NCBI GenBank assembly: GCA_938022205.1
Contig: CALIEB010000002.1
Span: 186,001 to 250,000, forward strand
Reading direction: 5' to 3'
Length of the DNA stretch: 64,000 nucleotides
Source: an uncultured Anaerolineae bacterium
Lineage (GTDB): Bacteria > Chloroflexota > Anaerolineae > Aggregatilineales > Phototrophicaceae
Part shown: piece by piece, positions 1 to 8,578 of the stretch
How the letters are laid out: each line of letters starts with the position of its first letter
How positions within the stretch are numbered: the first letter of the stretch is position 1
The notes under the pieces: generated by a model
Database searches by the model: none
Told to the model about the DNA's origin: nothing
What the model saw: only the letters and a program-made list of their open reading frames with translations
Position numbers and translations under genes: made by a program

Positions 1-500
1 GGCAGCGACAGCCACGCGCCGCGCTAGGCTACGGCACGCTCATGCTGTTGCCGTTCGCGGCGTGGCAAGCGGTGCTTTGGGCGCAGTACGGCGCGCTGGG
101 CATCGGCAGCGGCGGCACAGGCGCAACCCCGTTTGAGCTTGTGCCGTTCATGGGCTACCTGCGCATTTGGACAGAGGGCAGCTTGAGCGCGTTCTTACTG
201 CTCACGCCGTTTGTGCTGGGCTTCGCTATTTTGCCCGCGCTGTGGGGACTGTGGTGGCTGTGGCGCGACCGCCACGCCAGCCTGCCCGCGTTTGTGCTAG
301 CGGTTAACGCGCTGCTGATGGCATTCGTGCCGTTCTCGACCTACCGCGAAATCTTGGGTATCTTGCGCTTTATCGTCGGCTTACAGTTGGCGATTATCTG
401 GTATGCCGCCAGCACGCGCCGCCGCAAAGCCCTCACCTACAGCACCTTGTGGCTGTTCACTAGCCTGCTGCTGCTCTTCTCGGATACCACCCCCGCCTAG
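1..500 (+). CDS. C-terminal part of a polytopic membrane protein (5' end outside window)
   Basis: The reading frame is open from the first bases of the window and ends at a TAG at 498-500, so only the C-terminal part is seen. The visible protein is very hydrophobic. I see about four membrane-spanning stretches separated by short charged loops (WRDRH, STRRRK), and the last helix ends close to the C-terminus. There is no catalytic motif to name. It stops 2 bp before the convergent sugar-phosphate transferase gene. Together with the next two genes this suggests a surface-polysaccharide region, where it could be a GT-C-type glycosyltransferase or a flippase-like protein. That role is inferred from context only. 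Confidence 0.7.
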   Translation, partial: QRQPRAALGYGTLMLLPFAAWQAVLWAQYGALGIGSGGTGATPFELVPFMGYLRIWTEGSLSAFLLLTPFVLGFAILPALWGLWWLWRDRHASLPAFVLAVNALLMAFVPFSTYREILGILRFIVGLQLAIIWYAASTRRRKALTYSTLWLFTSLLLLFSDTTPA

Positions 501-501
501 C

Positions 502-1929
502 CTACTGCCCGCTCATTCTCAGTGCCTTGCCGACCGTGCGCACCAAGATGTTAAAGTCCAGCAGCAACGACTTGTGGCGAATGTAGTACAGGTCATACTG
601 TAGCTTGACCAGCGCGTCTTCGTCGGTTTCGCCGTACTTATAGCGCACCTGCGCCCAGCCCGTCACGCCCGGTCGCAGCGTGTGGCGCGTGCGATAAAAG
701 GGAATTTTCGCCTGCAAGCGTTCGACGTGTTCGGGGCGTTCGGGGCGCGGACCGACAAGGCTCATCTCACCGCGCAGCACGTTAATCAGCTGCGGCGTTT
801 CGTCAAGGCGCGTCTTACGCAGCCAACGCCCCACCCGTGTGACGCGGCTATCGTTGCGCGTGGCGAACACTGCGCCGGTTTGCTGCTCGGCATTCGCCAC
901 CATCGTGCGGAATTTGATGATGCGAAAGAGCCGCCCGTAACGCCCCACACGCAGCTGGGTATAAAACACGCCGCCGCGTGAATCCAACACAATCAGCAGC
1001 GCAATCGGCGGCAGCAGTACCAACCACACCGCCAGCCCCACCAGCGACAGCACGATGTCCATCAGTCGTTTCAAAAACGGATAGGGGTCAAATGCTGACT
1101 GCTCGCTGAGCGGCAGCACAACTGCCCATTGGTCGCCAACATGCTCGACCGGCACACGCTCGGTAACGCGCTCGTATAGCAGCGGCATCGGCGTGATGGC
1201 AACGCCGTGTTCGTAAGCGTCCATCACGGCTTGAAATGTTTCCCCGTCGAGCTGTGGCGTGGCGGTGATAACCAACTCGGCGACCGCATCACGGCGCACG
1301 AAGTTCATCAGATCTTTGCTCGTGCCGATGACAGGCACGCCGCGCACGGTTTGACCGACCTCGTGTTCTTTGCCGATGATGCCAACAATGGCAAAGCTGT
1401 TCGGCGCGGCAGTGCGCAGCGTGTCAATGATGGTCTCGGTCGACCAATCCGTACCAACCAGTAGCAGCCGTCGCGCTGTGCTTGCCCAGCCTATCAGCGC
1501 GGGGTTGAGCAGCCGCCACAACGCCACTAGCAAAAACGAAGCAACCCCGTAGTAGGCAATGAAGAGGCGCGGCAGCGCGTCACGCTGTGACAAAAAGAAC
1601 ACGAGCAGATAGACGACCAGCATCTGCAGTGTGATAAGCAGCAGCCGCTGTAACGACTGCATGCGGTTAGCGGCAAGCGCAAGGTCATAAAAGTTGCTCG
1701 CGCTCGCCAGCGTGAACCACAGCGCGGGCAGCACGACATACCAGAAGCTGCGCGGCAAGACAAACGCGAGGTCGAAGGGCACACGTGCCGCCCGCGACCA
1801 GATGAACAAGGCAATGGTCACCGCCAGCACCACCGCCAGCGCGTCGCCGAGCATGAGCAAAAAGCGGCGTTCAGAAAAGCGCAGCTGCGGGCGCGTGCGA
1901 CGCGGTGCGTGATGCGGAGAAAACAGCAT
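502..1929 (-). CDS. Polyprenyl-phosphate sugar-1-phosphate transferase (WbaP/EpsL type)
   Basis: This enzyme family moves a hexose-1-phosphate from a nucleotide sugar to undecaprenyl phosphate, the first membrane step of exopolysaccharide or O-antigen synthesis. At 475 aa it has the usual large-family architecture. Membrane helices fill about residues 23-45, 60-80, 95-115 and 120-142. A Rossmann-like CoA-binding domain follows at about 150-270, and the catalytic bacterial sugar transferase domain spans 285-475 behind a further helix at 290-315. Catalytic-domain hallmarks are KFRTM (339-343), LDETPQLINVLRGEMS (375-390) and GPRP (393-396). The start has an AGGAGG 7 bp upstream. The upstream minus-strand gene (1938-3620) ends 8 bp away, so the two are probably co-transcribed. 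The sugar donor cannot be told from the sequence. Confidence 0.93.
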   Translation of the reverse strand: MLFSPHHAPRRTRPQLRFSERRFLLMLGDALAVVLAVTIALFIWSRAARVPFDLAFVLPRSFWYVVLPALWFTLASASNFYDLALAANRMQSLQRLLLITLQMLVVYLLVFFLSQRDALPRLFIAYYGVASFLLVALWRLLNPALIGWASTARRLLLVGTDWSTETIIDTLRTAAPNSFAIVGIIGKEHEVGQTVRGVPVIGTSKDLMNFVRRDAVAELVITATPQLDGETFQAVMDAYEHGVAITPMPLLYERVTERVPVEHVGDQWAVVLPLSEQSAFDPYPFLKRLMDIVLSLVGLAVWLVLLPPIALLIVLDSRGGVFYTQLRVGRYGRLFRIIKFRTMVANAEQQTGAVFATRNDSRVTRVGRWLRKTRLDETPQLINVLRGEMSLVGPRPERPEHVERLQAKIPFYRTRHTLRPGVTGWAQVRYKYGETDEDALVKLQYDLYYIRHKSLLLDFNILVRTVGKALRMSGQ

Positions 1930-1937
1930 GCTGCCTC

Positions 1938-3620
1938 CTAGCGTTCCGAACGGTCAGCAAGCCCGCGCAGCTTGCATTGAATATCGCAGAAATAAAGCTC
2001 CAACGTGCCGAACGTGGCGACGAGACGCAAATCTTGCAGGCAAGCTCCGGCACCAAGCGCGCGTTCTAACGCGCCGTACAGCACAAAATCGACGGAAAAG
2101 CTGCCTACAGAGCTTATTTGGCGCGCTAGCACGTCGGGACACGCCTCACGTGAGCTGCTGTACCATTGGCGCACGAATGCCTGTTTGGCTTTCGGCTGTA
2201 GGGTAGCGGTTTGATGCCCTGCCACCACACGCGCGCCCGTCCACGCAGGAATCCAGCGCGAGACCGACGGCGCAGCCAGCACGACCGTGTTGGCGTTGAC
2301 ACGCGGCAGCATCCACTCAAACGCGGCAGCGTACTCAGTGGGCAGCACCCCCCCCTGCGCGGTGAACTGTCCACGCAGCAGCGGGGCAACCGGCACAAAC
2401 GCCACGAACAAATTGCTCAGCGCGATGATAGGGACAAACAAGACGAACAAGCGCAAGTGCCAACGCCGTTTGACCAGCTCCAACCAGAAATCCTCGAGGG
2501 CGCGCGTGGCAAAGTAGGCTATGGGCAGCATGCCGCCGGTCAAAAAGGCTTCGTGCGGCGGCAGCGGCAGGTAAAACAAGCCCAGCATCACCAACAACCA
2601 AATCAAAAAAAGGCGGTCACTGTCGGCACGCACCATGCGAATGGCTTTAGCAATGCTAGGCAGTGCCAGCAGCAGCGGCACACCAAAGCCTATCACCAGC
2701 CAAAGCGGCGAGAGCAGCGGTGTTTGTCGCTGCACGAACCACAGCGACAGCGCGTCGTTGCTGCGCAGCGTCAGCCAGTAATACATGGCAATAGGCAGCG
2801 TCGGCACAACCAGCCACATCAGCCAATGCAGCTCACGCGCGGTGACGCGCTTCTGCGCCCACCAGCCGATGCCTATTGCCAGCGTAAACGCCAACATCAG
2901 CGGCAACAGAACTTCGGGCTGCACAAACGACAGCAGCACCGCCACCATAAACACGACCAGCCCGCCGTTCTGCACGGAAGGCAGCGACTGCTCGCCCACG
3001 CGCAGGCTGGTGACTAGCACCGCCATCGCAAACGCCAAGCCGGCGATACTAAGCGGCAAATGCACGTTAGCAAGGCTGGCGTAGAACGGGAAAATCTGCG
3101 GCATGGTCATATCTGGCGTGAGCAGTTCGCCTGTGCTAACGGCAGGCAGCCAGCCCAAGCCCGACCCAACCGAAGCAATGATGAAGAAGATGCGACGCGC
3201 GCGCAACTTGGTAAAGACGCTGGCAGCAAGCTGGTAAATCGCCACGTACATCAGCAGCGAGGCAAACAGGCGCGTCACATGAAACAGCAGAATTCCAGCG
3301 TTAGGCAGCCAACCTGATGCTTGTCCCAGCAAGACGTAAATCGGGTGAATCAGCGCGCTGCGGTGTACTTCTGGCGTGTGCTGCAGCTGCACCAGCCAAT
3401 CGCCGCGTGAACCTTGCCGCATTAACGCCATTGCAAACGCGCCATCATCCACCTGGTGCAGCACACCCATAAACCGCCATGCCTCGCCCGAAGCCGCCGC
3501 CGATTGTCCAATCGCAACGCCGCCTAAAGGCAAGAACGCCACAATGAAAAACACGGCACTAACAATCGTCACCCATCGCCATTCAGGGCGTGTAACATAA
3601 CCTGTAAACGGGGTTTGCAT
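1938..3620 (-). CDS. Polytopic membrane protein, possible GT-C-like glycosyltransferase
   Basis: A 560-aa integral membrane protein with roughly ten hydrophobic helices, beginning with one at about residues 17-38. The first extracytoplasmic loop carries acidic residues (VDDGAFAMALMRQGSRGDW), as in GT-C transferases that act on polyprenyl-linked sugars, but I see no diagnostic signature. The C-terminal 120 residues are soluble and contain a clustered Cys region (EACPDVLARQ, GAGACLQDL, FCDIQCKLRG). It sits 8 bp upstream of the WbaP-type transferase on the same strand, so a role in making or moving a surface glycan is a reasonable inference. AAGGAA lies about 9 bp before the ATG. Confidence 0.75.
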   Translation of the reverse strand: MQTPFTGYVTRPEWRWVTIVSAVFFIVAFLPLGGVAIGQSAAASGEAWRFMGVLHQVDDGAFAMALMRQGSRGDWLVQLQHTPEVHRSALIHPIYVLLGQASGWLPNAGILLFHVTRLFASLLMYVAIYQLAASVFTKLRARRIFFIIASVGSGLGWLPAVSTGELLTPDMTMPQIFPFYASLANVHLPLSIAGLAFAMAVLVTSLRVGEQSLPSVQNGGLVVFMVAVLLSFVQPEVLLPLMLAFTLAIGIGWWAQKRVTARELHWLMWLVVPTLPIAMYYWLTLRSNDALSLWFVQRQTPLLSPLWLVIGFGVPLLLALPSIAKAIRMVRADSDRLFLIWLLVMLGLFYLPLPPHEAFLTGGMLPIAYFATRALEDFWLELVKRRWHLRLFVLFVPIIALSNLFVAFVPVAPLLRGQFTAQGGVLPTEYAAAFEWMLPRVNANTVVLAAPSVSRWIPAWTGARVVAGHQTATLQPKAKQAFVRQWYSSSREACPDVLARQISSVGSFSVDFVLYGALERALGAGACLQDLRLVATFGTLELYFCDIQCKLRGLADRSER

Positions 3621-3748
3621 GTGCGCATTCCTTAAGGTGTTGGGATTTTCTCGCCATTTGCACTAAAATAAGCACAAAAGTGCAGCCTGCGTTTTTTCAT
3701 TAGACAAAGTGCGCAGCATGTGCGCTAGTACTTTTCGTGTACACTGTG

Positions 3749-3778
3749 TTGAAGATAGTCTAACACCATTTGTAAAAT
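3749..3778 (+). promoter_or_regulatory. Candidate sigma-70-type promoter for the zinc-ribbon/NACHT gene pair
   Basis: TTGAAG (3749-3754) and TAAAAT (3773-3778) are separated by 18 bp. They lie 25 bp before the ATG at 3803, in the 182-bp divergent gap. The match is good, but it rests on consensus only. Confidence 0.45.
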
Positions 3779-3802
3779 TGCCAAAGAGAGCAGCGTATAA
3801 AC

Positions 3803-4507
3803 ATGACCAGCCAAGCCTATTTACTCTACAAGCTGCAAGAGATTGACTTACAGATTTTGAAGCTAGAACGCCGCGACAAAGAGCTGATACGCATTCTGCG
3901 CGACGATAGCAACCTATTGGCAGCACAAGAGGCTCTCACTAAGGCACAAATCGCTCTTAAGCCCGCTGAAACCCGCCACCGTGACCTCTCTCTACAGGTG
4001 AAGGGTGTTCTAGACAAGCGCGCAGCCACCGAAGAACGCTTGTACAGCGGCAGCATCACCAACCCCAAAGAGCTGCAAGACATGCAAAACGAGGTTGCCG
4101 CGCTAGGTCGTCGCCACGCCGAGCTGGAAAACCAGCTGCTAGAGGCACTCATTGCCGTTGAAGAAGCGCAAGCCGCCATCCAAGCCGCGCAAACTGCACT
4201 AGACAAGCTGCAAGCCGAACGTGAAGCCTCGCACGCCGCCGTCAAAGCAGAAGGGCGCGAATTGCGCGCGCAGCTCAAAACCTTGAAGGAGCAGCGCGCC
4301 GCTGCCATTGCACCAATTGACGAACAGAACTTGCGCATTTATGACGAGCTTAAGCCCCAAAAAAACCATCAACCCGTCTCGCGCCTCGTCGAAAACAGCT
4401 GCAGCGTTTGCGGTATCGAACAGATTGCCACGCTGGTGCAAGCGGTTAAACAAGGCGACAAGCTGGTGCAGTGCAAGAACTGTCAGCGCATCTTAGTGGT
4501 CTTTTAG
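3803..4507 (+). CDS. Coiled-coil protein with C-terminal C4 zinc ribbon (CT398/FlgZ-like)
   Basis: A 234-aa protein. Residues 1-180 are almost entirely charged heptad-like helix, predicted to form a long antiparallel coiled-coil hairpin. The end carries a four-cysteine zinc ribbon, CSVCG then CKNCQ, separated by about 20 residues. This is the layout of the C4-type zinc-ribbon family (CT398, HP0958/FlgZ), whose members act as nucleic-acid- or protein-binding adaptors. The NPKEL segment near residue 75 is typical of the family. The gene starts an apparent two-gene unit, because the HEAT-repeat NTPase begins only 18 bp after its stop. Its molecular partner is unknown, and I infer it may work with that NTPase. 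Confidence 0.85.
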   Translation: MTSQAYLLYKLQEIDLQILKLERRDKELIRILRDDSNLLAAQEALTKAQIALKPAETRHRDLSLQVKGVLDKRAATEERLYSGSITNPKELQDMQNEVAALGRRHAELENQLLEALIAVEEAQAAIQAAQTALDKLQAEREASHAAVKAEGRELRAQLKTLKEQRAAAIAPIDEQNLRIYDELKPQKNHQPVSRLVENSCSVCGIEQIATLVQAVKQGDKLVQCKNCQRILVVF

Positions 4508-4525
4508 TCAGAGAAGGGGGCAAGG

Positions 4526-7144
4526 ATGGGATTTGAACTCAACGCACCGAGCGTCGGCATAGGCTTTGGCGGCGGCGTACTCACGACGCTGGCGGTACAG
4601 CGCGCGCTGCGTGCCTATCGTCAATTTCAAGCCAACCGTGCGCCCAGCGCAGAGGTGCGCGAGACAGCGGCACTACGCCTAAGCGACGGTCGCTACGTCA
4701 ATGCGCTGATACGCTTGTGCCAAACACAGCACCTGCTCGGGCATGCCGTGCCGCTAACCGCGCTCTTGGTCGCGCCGCTATTTATCCCCGCGCCACAGCT
4801 CGTCGCGCCGCCCGAAGAAAACGTTGACCGTGACGTGTTCGAGAACGTGCCGTCGCTGCCCGATTACCCACAGTTTGCCGCGCCTTTCAACATGCCCACG
4901 TTGGACATTGCGGCGTTAGGCGATGGACACAAACGCATCGTCATCGTCGGCGCACACGGCAGCGGGCGTAGCACCGCCCTGCATGCCATTGCGCTGTGGA
5001 GCATGGGCATGCTGCGGCTGGAGAAGCCCACCGACCCGGTGAGCGTGCGCCTTGCCCAAGCTGACGCAGCCCTCAGCGCGCAAGAGCGCACCGAACGCAT
5101 CAAGAGGCGCGTGCAGAGCAGCCAAGCTGTACGCCAACGCTTCGCGCAAGCCCAAGAGGGCGAAGAGAAGCGCGAGGATAAGGCGCAAAGCAAGCAGCCC
5201 GCCCTGCGTCGTCTTGCGCCGTTTTACTGTCATCTGGCGAACTTGAGAGTTAGCGGCGAATACGGCAGAACGATAGACCCCGCTGAGCCGCTCGTTCGCG
5301 CTGTACAAGCCCATGTGGGCTATGTGGCAGCGCGTGCTGTGCCGCGCGCGCTTTACCGCGTGTTGGGGCAAGGGCGCGCCTTGCTGCTGCTGGATGGCTG
5401 GGACGAGATAGACGACACGCAGCGCGAACACGCGCACGAATGGCTCGGCGCGCTGCTCACACACTACCCGCAGACGATGGTCATCGTCACGGCGGGTGCG
5501 CAAGGTAGCCACCCGCTCACGACGTTAGGCTTTGAAACAGTGCTGCTGCGCGGCTGGCACGACGCACACCGCGCCGAACTCATGGACAAGCTGGCGCAGC
5601 ACAGCAAGCGCATCTTAGGACAGGCGTACACGTGGGACGAGACGCAAGAGAAGCAGCTGCCCGTTCGCCTACGTCACCTAAACCCCTATGAGACGACGCT
5701 GCGTTTGTTAGCGCATTGGGCAGAAATCGGCGACCGCCCCCACGACATACTCAACTTTTACTTGAGCTATAAGACGCTGAAAAACGAGGCACTGCTCGAG
5801 ACGTTAGGGCGGCTCACACCGTTACAAGCGCGGCAAGGCAGCTTTAACCTCGCCGCTTTGCAAGAGGTCATCGCCCAAGAGCATCGCCAAGAGGCGGACG
5901 AAGACGAAAAAGCCGCCGAAAAACGCCTTCAGCAGCTGCAGCGCAAACAAGCGCGCTTGTTGCGCGAGCTGAAAAAGCGCGGGCTTATCGTGGCATATCG
6001 CGGCAGAATCTTTCGCCTACGCGACGAAACGCTGGCGGCACACCTGCTCGCACCGCTGCCGCTGCGCACGTTGCTCAAGCTAGAGTTCGCCTCGCCCCAG
6101 CTGAAGCGGCTGACCATGCGCCACGCCAGCCAGCACCACGACACCAGCACGTGGGTTGCCGAGCTGCTGGAGAGCACGCCCACGCTGCTGGTAGACGAGT
6201 GGTTAGAAGTCGCCCAGATGCTGCGCTACGCTGGCAAAGAGGCGGCATGGCGCACGCCCTACCTGCGCTTTGTCGGCAATTGGCTGGCAGCAGCGCAGCA
6301 ATACAGCAGCCTGCGCGAACGTTTCGCCGCCGCGCTGCTCACGAGCGGAGACGACGCGGCATTAGTGATCTTCAGACGCATGGCACAAAGCGAAAACTCC
6401 GACATCCGTAAGCTGGGCGTGCTGGGGCTGGGTTGGCTGCGCGACTTCGAGGCGCAAGATGCGCTCGTGCAAGCGTTGGTGTTAGATGAGGATGAAACCG
6501 TGCAAATGTGCGCCGCGTTCGCGCTAGGCGCGTTAGGCACGCCGCAAGCGTTGACAACACTGGCAGAAAACTTAGAGCTTGTCAGCAGCAATAACACGCG
6601 GCGTGCCATCACCGAAACGCTGGCGATGTTCCCACAAACAGGCTATGCCTTCTTGTACGATGCAGCGCGCCACCCCGAGCTGTTGGTGCGACGCGCTATC
6701 ATGTGGGGACTAGGACGCACCCAAACCGATTGGGCGTTTATCTTGCTCAACGAAACGTTCTTATCCGACAGCGAGTGGTTCGTGCGGTCTGCTGCCGAGC
6801 AAGTGCTGATTAACGCCTATCAAGTGGACAAGCAAGGCGTACAACTGCCGCCGGCGATTGACACGCTGGAATGGCTGCAAGCATGGGCAGAGGTAGAACG
6901 CGAGCGCGAACGTTTGCCTAAAGGCACGACAGACGAAGCCCTGCTTGTCAAAGCCATAGAGCAGAACGAGCAGCCGCTCATCCGCTTGCTCGCGGTCGTA
7001 GTAGCAGGGCAGCTAGGCGTAATCAGCGCGGCGCGCGCGTTGTACCGCGCGATGACCGACGAGCAAGAAGCCATCCGCGACGCAGCATTTCGTGCGCTTG
7101 CCAGCTTACAAGCGCGCACAGGGCAGCCGCTGCCCATGCCCTAG
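4526..7144 (+). CDS. NACHT-like STAND NTPase with C-terminal HEAT repeats; degenerate P-loop
   Basis: An 872-aa protein. The N-terminus has hydrophobic stretches (about 10-27 and 76-95) that could contact membrane. A P-loop follows at 142-150, GAHGSGRST, in which the usual lysine is Arg148. A Lys/Glu-rich insert (about 170-228) separates it from a NACHT-style Walker B, ALLLLDGWDE (285-294). The sensor strand reads VIVTAGAQGS (319-328) instead of the common T-S-R. A charged coiled coil lies at about 455-485, then a winged-helix-like piece, then HEAT-type repeats from about 610 to the end. A GGGG-rich ribosome site precedes the ATG. STAND NTPases are signalling switches in regulation, cell death and antiphage defence. 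Which role applies here is unknown, and nucleotide hydrolysis may be impaired. Confidence 0.85.
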   Translation: MGFELNAPSVGIGFGGGVLTTLAVQRALRAYRQFQANRAPSAEVRETAALRLSDGRYVNALIRLCQTQHLLGHAVPLTALLVAPLFIPAPQLVAPPEENVDRDVFENVPSLPDYPQFAAPFNMPTLDIAALGDGHKRIVIVGAHGSGRSTALHAIALWSMGMLRLEKPTDPVSVRLAQADAALSAQERTERIKRRVQSSQAVRQRFAQAQEGEEKREDKAQSKQPALRRLAPFYCHLANLRVSGEYGRTIDPAEPLVRAVQAHVGYVAARAVPRALYRVLGQGRALLLLDGWDEIDDTQREHAHEWLGALLTHYPQTMVIVTAGAQGSHPLTTLGFETVLLRGWHDAHRAELMDKLAQHSKRILGQAYTWDETQEKQLPVRLRHLNPYETTLRLLAHWAEIGDRPHDILNFYLSYKTLKNEALLETLGRLTPLQARQGSFNLAALQEVIAQEHRQEADEDEKAAEKRLQQLQRKQARLLRELKKRGLIVAYRGRIFRLRDETLAAHLLAPLPLRTLLKLEFASPQLKRLTMRHASQHHDTSTWVAELLESTPTLLVDEWLEVAQMLRYAGKEAAWRTPYLRFVGNWLAAAQQYSSLRERFAAALLTSGDDAALVIFRRMAQSENSDIRKLGVLGLGWLRDFEAQDALVQALVLDEDETVQMCAAFALGALGTPQALTTLAENLELVSSNNTRRAITETLAMFPQTGYAFLYDAARHPELLVRRAIMWGLGRTQTDWAFILLNETFLSDSEWFVRSAAEQVLINAYQVDKQGVQLPPAIDTLEWLQAWAEVERERERLPKGTTDEALLVKAIEQNEQPLIRLLAVVVAGQLGVISAARALYRAMTDEQEAIRDAAFRALASLQARTGQPLPMP

Positions 7145-7160
7145 CTTATATCCGCAAACG

Positions 7161-7186
7161 TAGGGGCAGACGCATCGCTGCCCCTA
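7161..7186. terminator. Hairpin between convergent genes
   Basis: TAGGGGCAG pairs with CTGCCCCTA (9-bp stem, 8-nt loop) in the 47-bp gap between the converging NACHT-like and DUF167 genes. Neither side has a good U-tract, so it may be a weak bidirectional terminator. Confidence 0.45.
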
Positions 7187-7191
7187 GTAAC

Positions 7192-7500
7192 TTACGCGGG
7201 GAAAAGGCGTTCTTCGACTTCTGCGCTGGTGATGCCTTCAATGCTCAAGATTTTGTCGCGGTTGTCCGCGCCCGCCACGATTGCCACCAGCGACACGTCA
7301 ATGCCAAGCCGATTGGCAATCAACTCGACCAGCTCGCGGTTTGCAGCAGGGTCACCCGCTGGGGATGCGACGAGGCGCACTTTGAGCGTGCCATCTTCGT
7401 TCTTGCCAGCAATCTCGGACTCACTCGCTTTAGTGACCACGCGCACGCCGATAGCTGCGCCCCCTCTTGCGTCGGTAATTTTGAATTCACGTCCCGTCAT
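7192..7500 (-). CDS. DUF167/YggU family protein
   Basis: A 102-aa single-domain protein of the YggU/DUF167 family, whose biochemical role is not established. The family core is seen in GVRVVTKASESEIAG, LKVRLVASPAGDPAANRELVELIA and the closing VAGADNRDKILSIEG. In these, the segment following PAxxGxAN-like residues is the conserved signature, here PAGDPAAN. The length fits the family. It is the last gene of the pgeF-yggS-yggT group, a common neighbourhood for this family. The ATG at 7498-7500 follows the yggT stop by about 80 bp. Confidence 0.88.
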   Translation of the reverse strand: MTGREFKITDARGGAAIGVRVVTKASESEIAGKNEDGTLKVRLVASPAGDPAANRELVELIANRLGIDVSLVAIVAGADNRDKILSIEGITSAEVEERLFPA

Positions 7501-7579
7501 CGCCTACCGTCCTTCAATACGTCGTTAAATCTTTTCATTGTATTCTAATGCCAAAACCGCAAACGGGCTACTTTAATTT

Positions 7580-7834
7580 TCAGGAAACCTGAAAAAGCAC
7601 ACGCGAGATAAAGAACAGTATCACGAATGCGATAAGCGGACTAAGGTCAAAGCCACCTTGCGGCGGCACAAGCTGGCGCAGCGGACGCAAAAACGGCTCG
7701 GTCACGTCGTAAAGAAAGCGCACAAGCGGATTGCGATAGTCGAGGTTGGGAAACCAGCTCATCAGCACCCGCGCAATCAACAGCAAGTTTGCCACCTGCA
7801 CCAAAAACAGCAAGAATTCGATAATCATGGTCAT
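7580..7834 (-). CDS. YggT family membrane protein (YlmG)
   Basis: An 84-aa protein with two hydrophobic segments (about 3-22 and 65-82). Between them is the family signature ARVLMSWFPNLDYRNPLVRF followed by YDVTEPFLRPLRQLVPP, which is highly typical of YggT/YlmG. Relatives in Gram-positive bacteria lie in the ylm cluster next to division genes, and plant homologues affect nucleoid and thylakoid organisation. The exact function is unsettled. The start can be the first ATG or the one two codons later. AAAGG lies closer to ideal spacing for the second. Confidence 0.93.
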   Translation of the reverse strand: MTMIIEFLLFLVQVANLLLIARVLMSWFPNLDYRNPLVRFLYDVTEPFLRPLRQLVPPQGGFDLSPLIAFVILFFISRVLFQVS

Positions 7835-7864
7835 TGCCTTTCTATAGTTCGTTGATGGTTTGTG

Positions 7865-8578
7865 CTAGCGTTCACCGAAGATAGCGCGCCCGACGCGCAC
7901 GAAGGTCGCGCCCTCTTCGATAGCCACGCCGTAATCGTTCGTCATACCCATGCTCAAGTGCGGCAGCGGCACGCCAAACGCCTGCGCTAACGCCGCGCCC
8001 AGCTGTGCCAACTCGCGAAACACCCAGCGCGCTTCTTCAGCAGTGTCATAAAAAGGTGCCATCGTCATCAGTCCCTGCACTTGCACGCCCTCAAGCGCGC
8101 CTATCTCGCCAAAGGCACGCCACAGCTCTTCGCGCACAGCGGGCGACCGCGACCAGCCCGCGCCGACAAAACCACTTTTGCTCTGCTCGCCCGACACGTT
8201 AACCTCAAGCAAGATAGGCAAGGTGCGCCTTGCCTCGTGCGCCGCCTGCGCCAGCTTTTGCGCCAGCTTGACGCTGTCCACACTGTGAACCCAATCGCAA
8301 AGCTGTGCAACGGCTTTGGCTTTGCGACTTTGTACGTGACCAATCATATGCCACGTAGGACGCGGCTGCAGCGCAGCAATCTTGGGCTGCGCCTCTTCAA
8401 TACGGTTCTCGCCAAAGTGCGCCACGCCCGCCGCCTGCACTTGCGCAATAACCTCTATGGGCTGCATTTTGCTCACGGCAACCAGCGTCACGTCGTGTGG
8501 GTCACGCCCTGCCCGTGCGCACGCCGCCGCTATCTGCGCTTGCACGGCATACAAATTGGCGACAAGGTCAGTCGTCAT
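7865..8578 (-). CDS. yggS: PLP homeostasis protein, YggS/PLPBP family
   Basis: A 237-aa protein of the alanine-racemase-like TIM-barrel family that binds pyridoxal 5'-phosphate and buffers free PLP in the cytosol. Family features are VTLVAVSKMQP near residue 30-40 with the PLP lysine, HFGENRIEEAQPKI, WHMIGHVQSRKAKAV, HSVDSVKLA, EVNVSGEQSKSGF, and the phosphate-binding LSMGMTNDYGVAIEEGATFVRVG near the C-terminus. The start codon overlaps the pgeF stop in an ATGA arrangement, so translation is probably coupled. Confidence 0.96.
   Translation of the reverse strand: MTTDLVANLYAVQAQIAAACARAGRDPHDVTLVAVSKMQPIEVIAQVQAAGVAHFGENRIEEAQPKIAALQPRPTWHMIGHVQSRKAKAVAQLCDWVHSVDSVKLAQKLAQAAHEARRTLPILLEVNVSGEQSKSGFVGAGWSRSPAVREELWRAFGEIGALEGVQVQGLMTMAPFYDTAEEARWVFRELAQLGAALAQAFGVPLPHLSMGMTNDYGVAIEEGATFVRVGRAIFGER

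Noticed and set aside
2211-3017. Long plus-strand ORF (268 aa) opposite a membrane protein gene
   Set aside because: It mirrors the minus-strand membrane protein, is full of Gln/His/Arg and has no ribosome site. It is a shadow frame.
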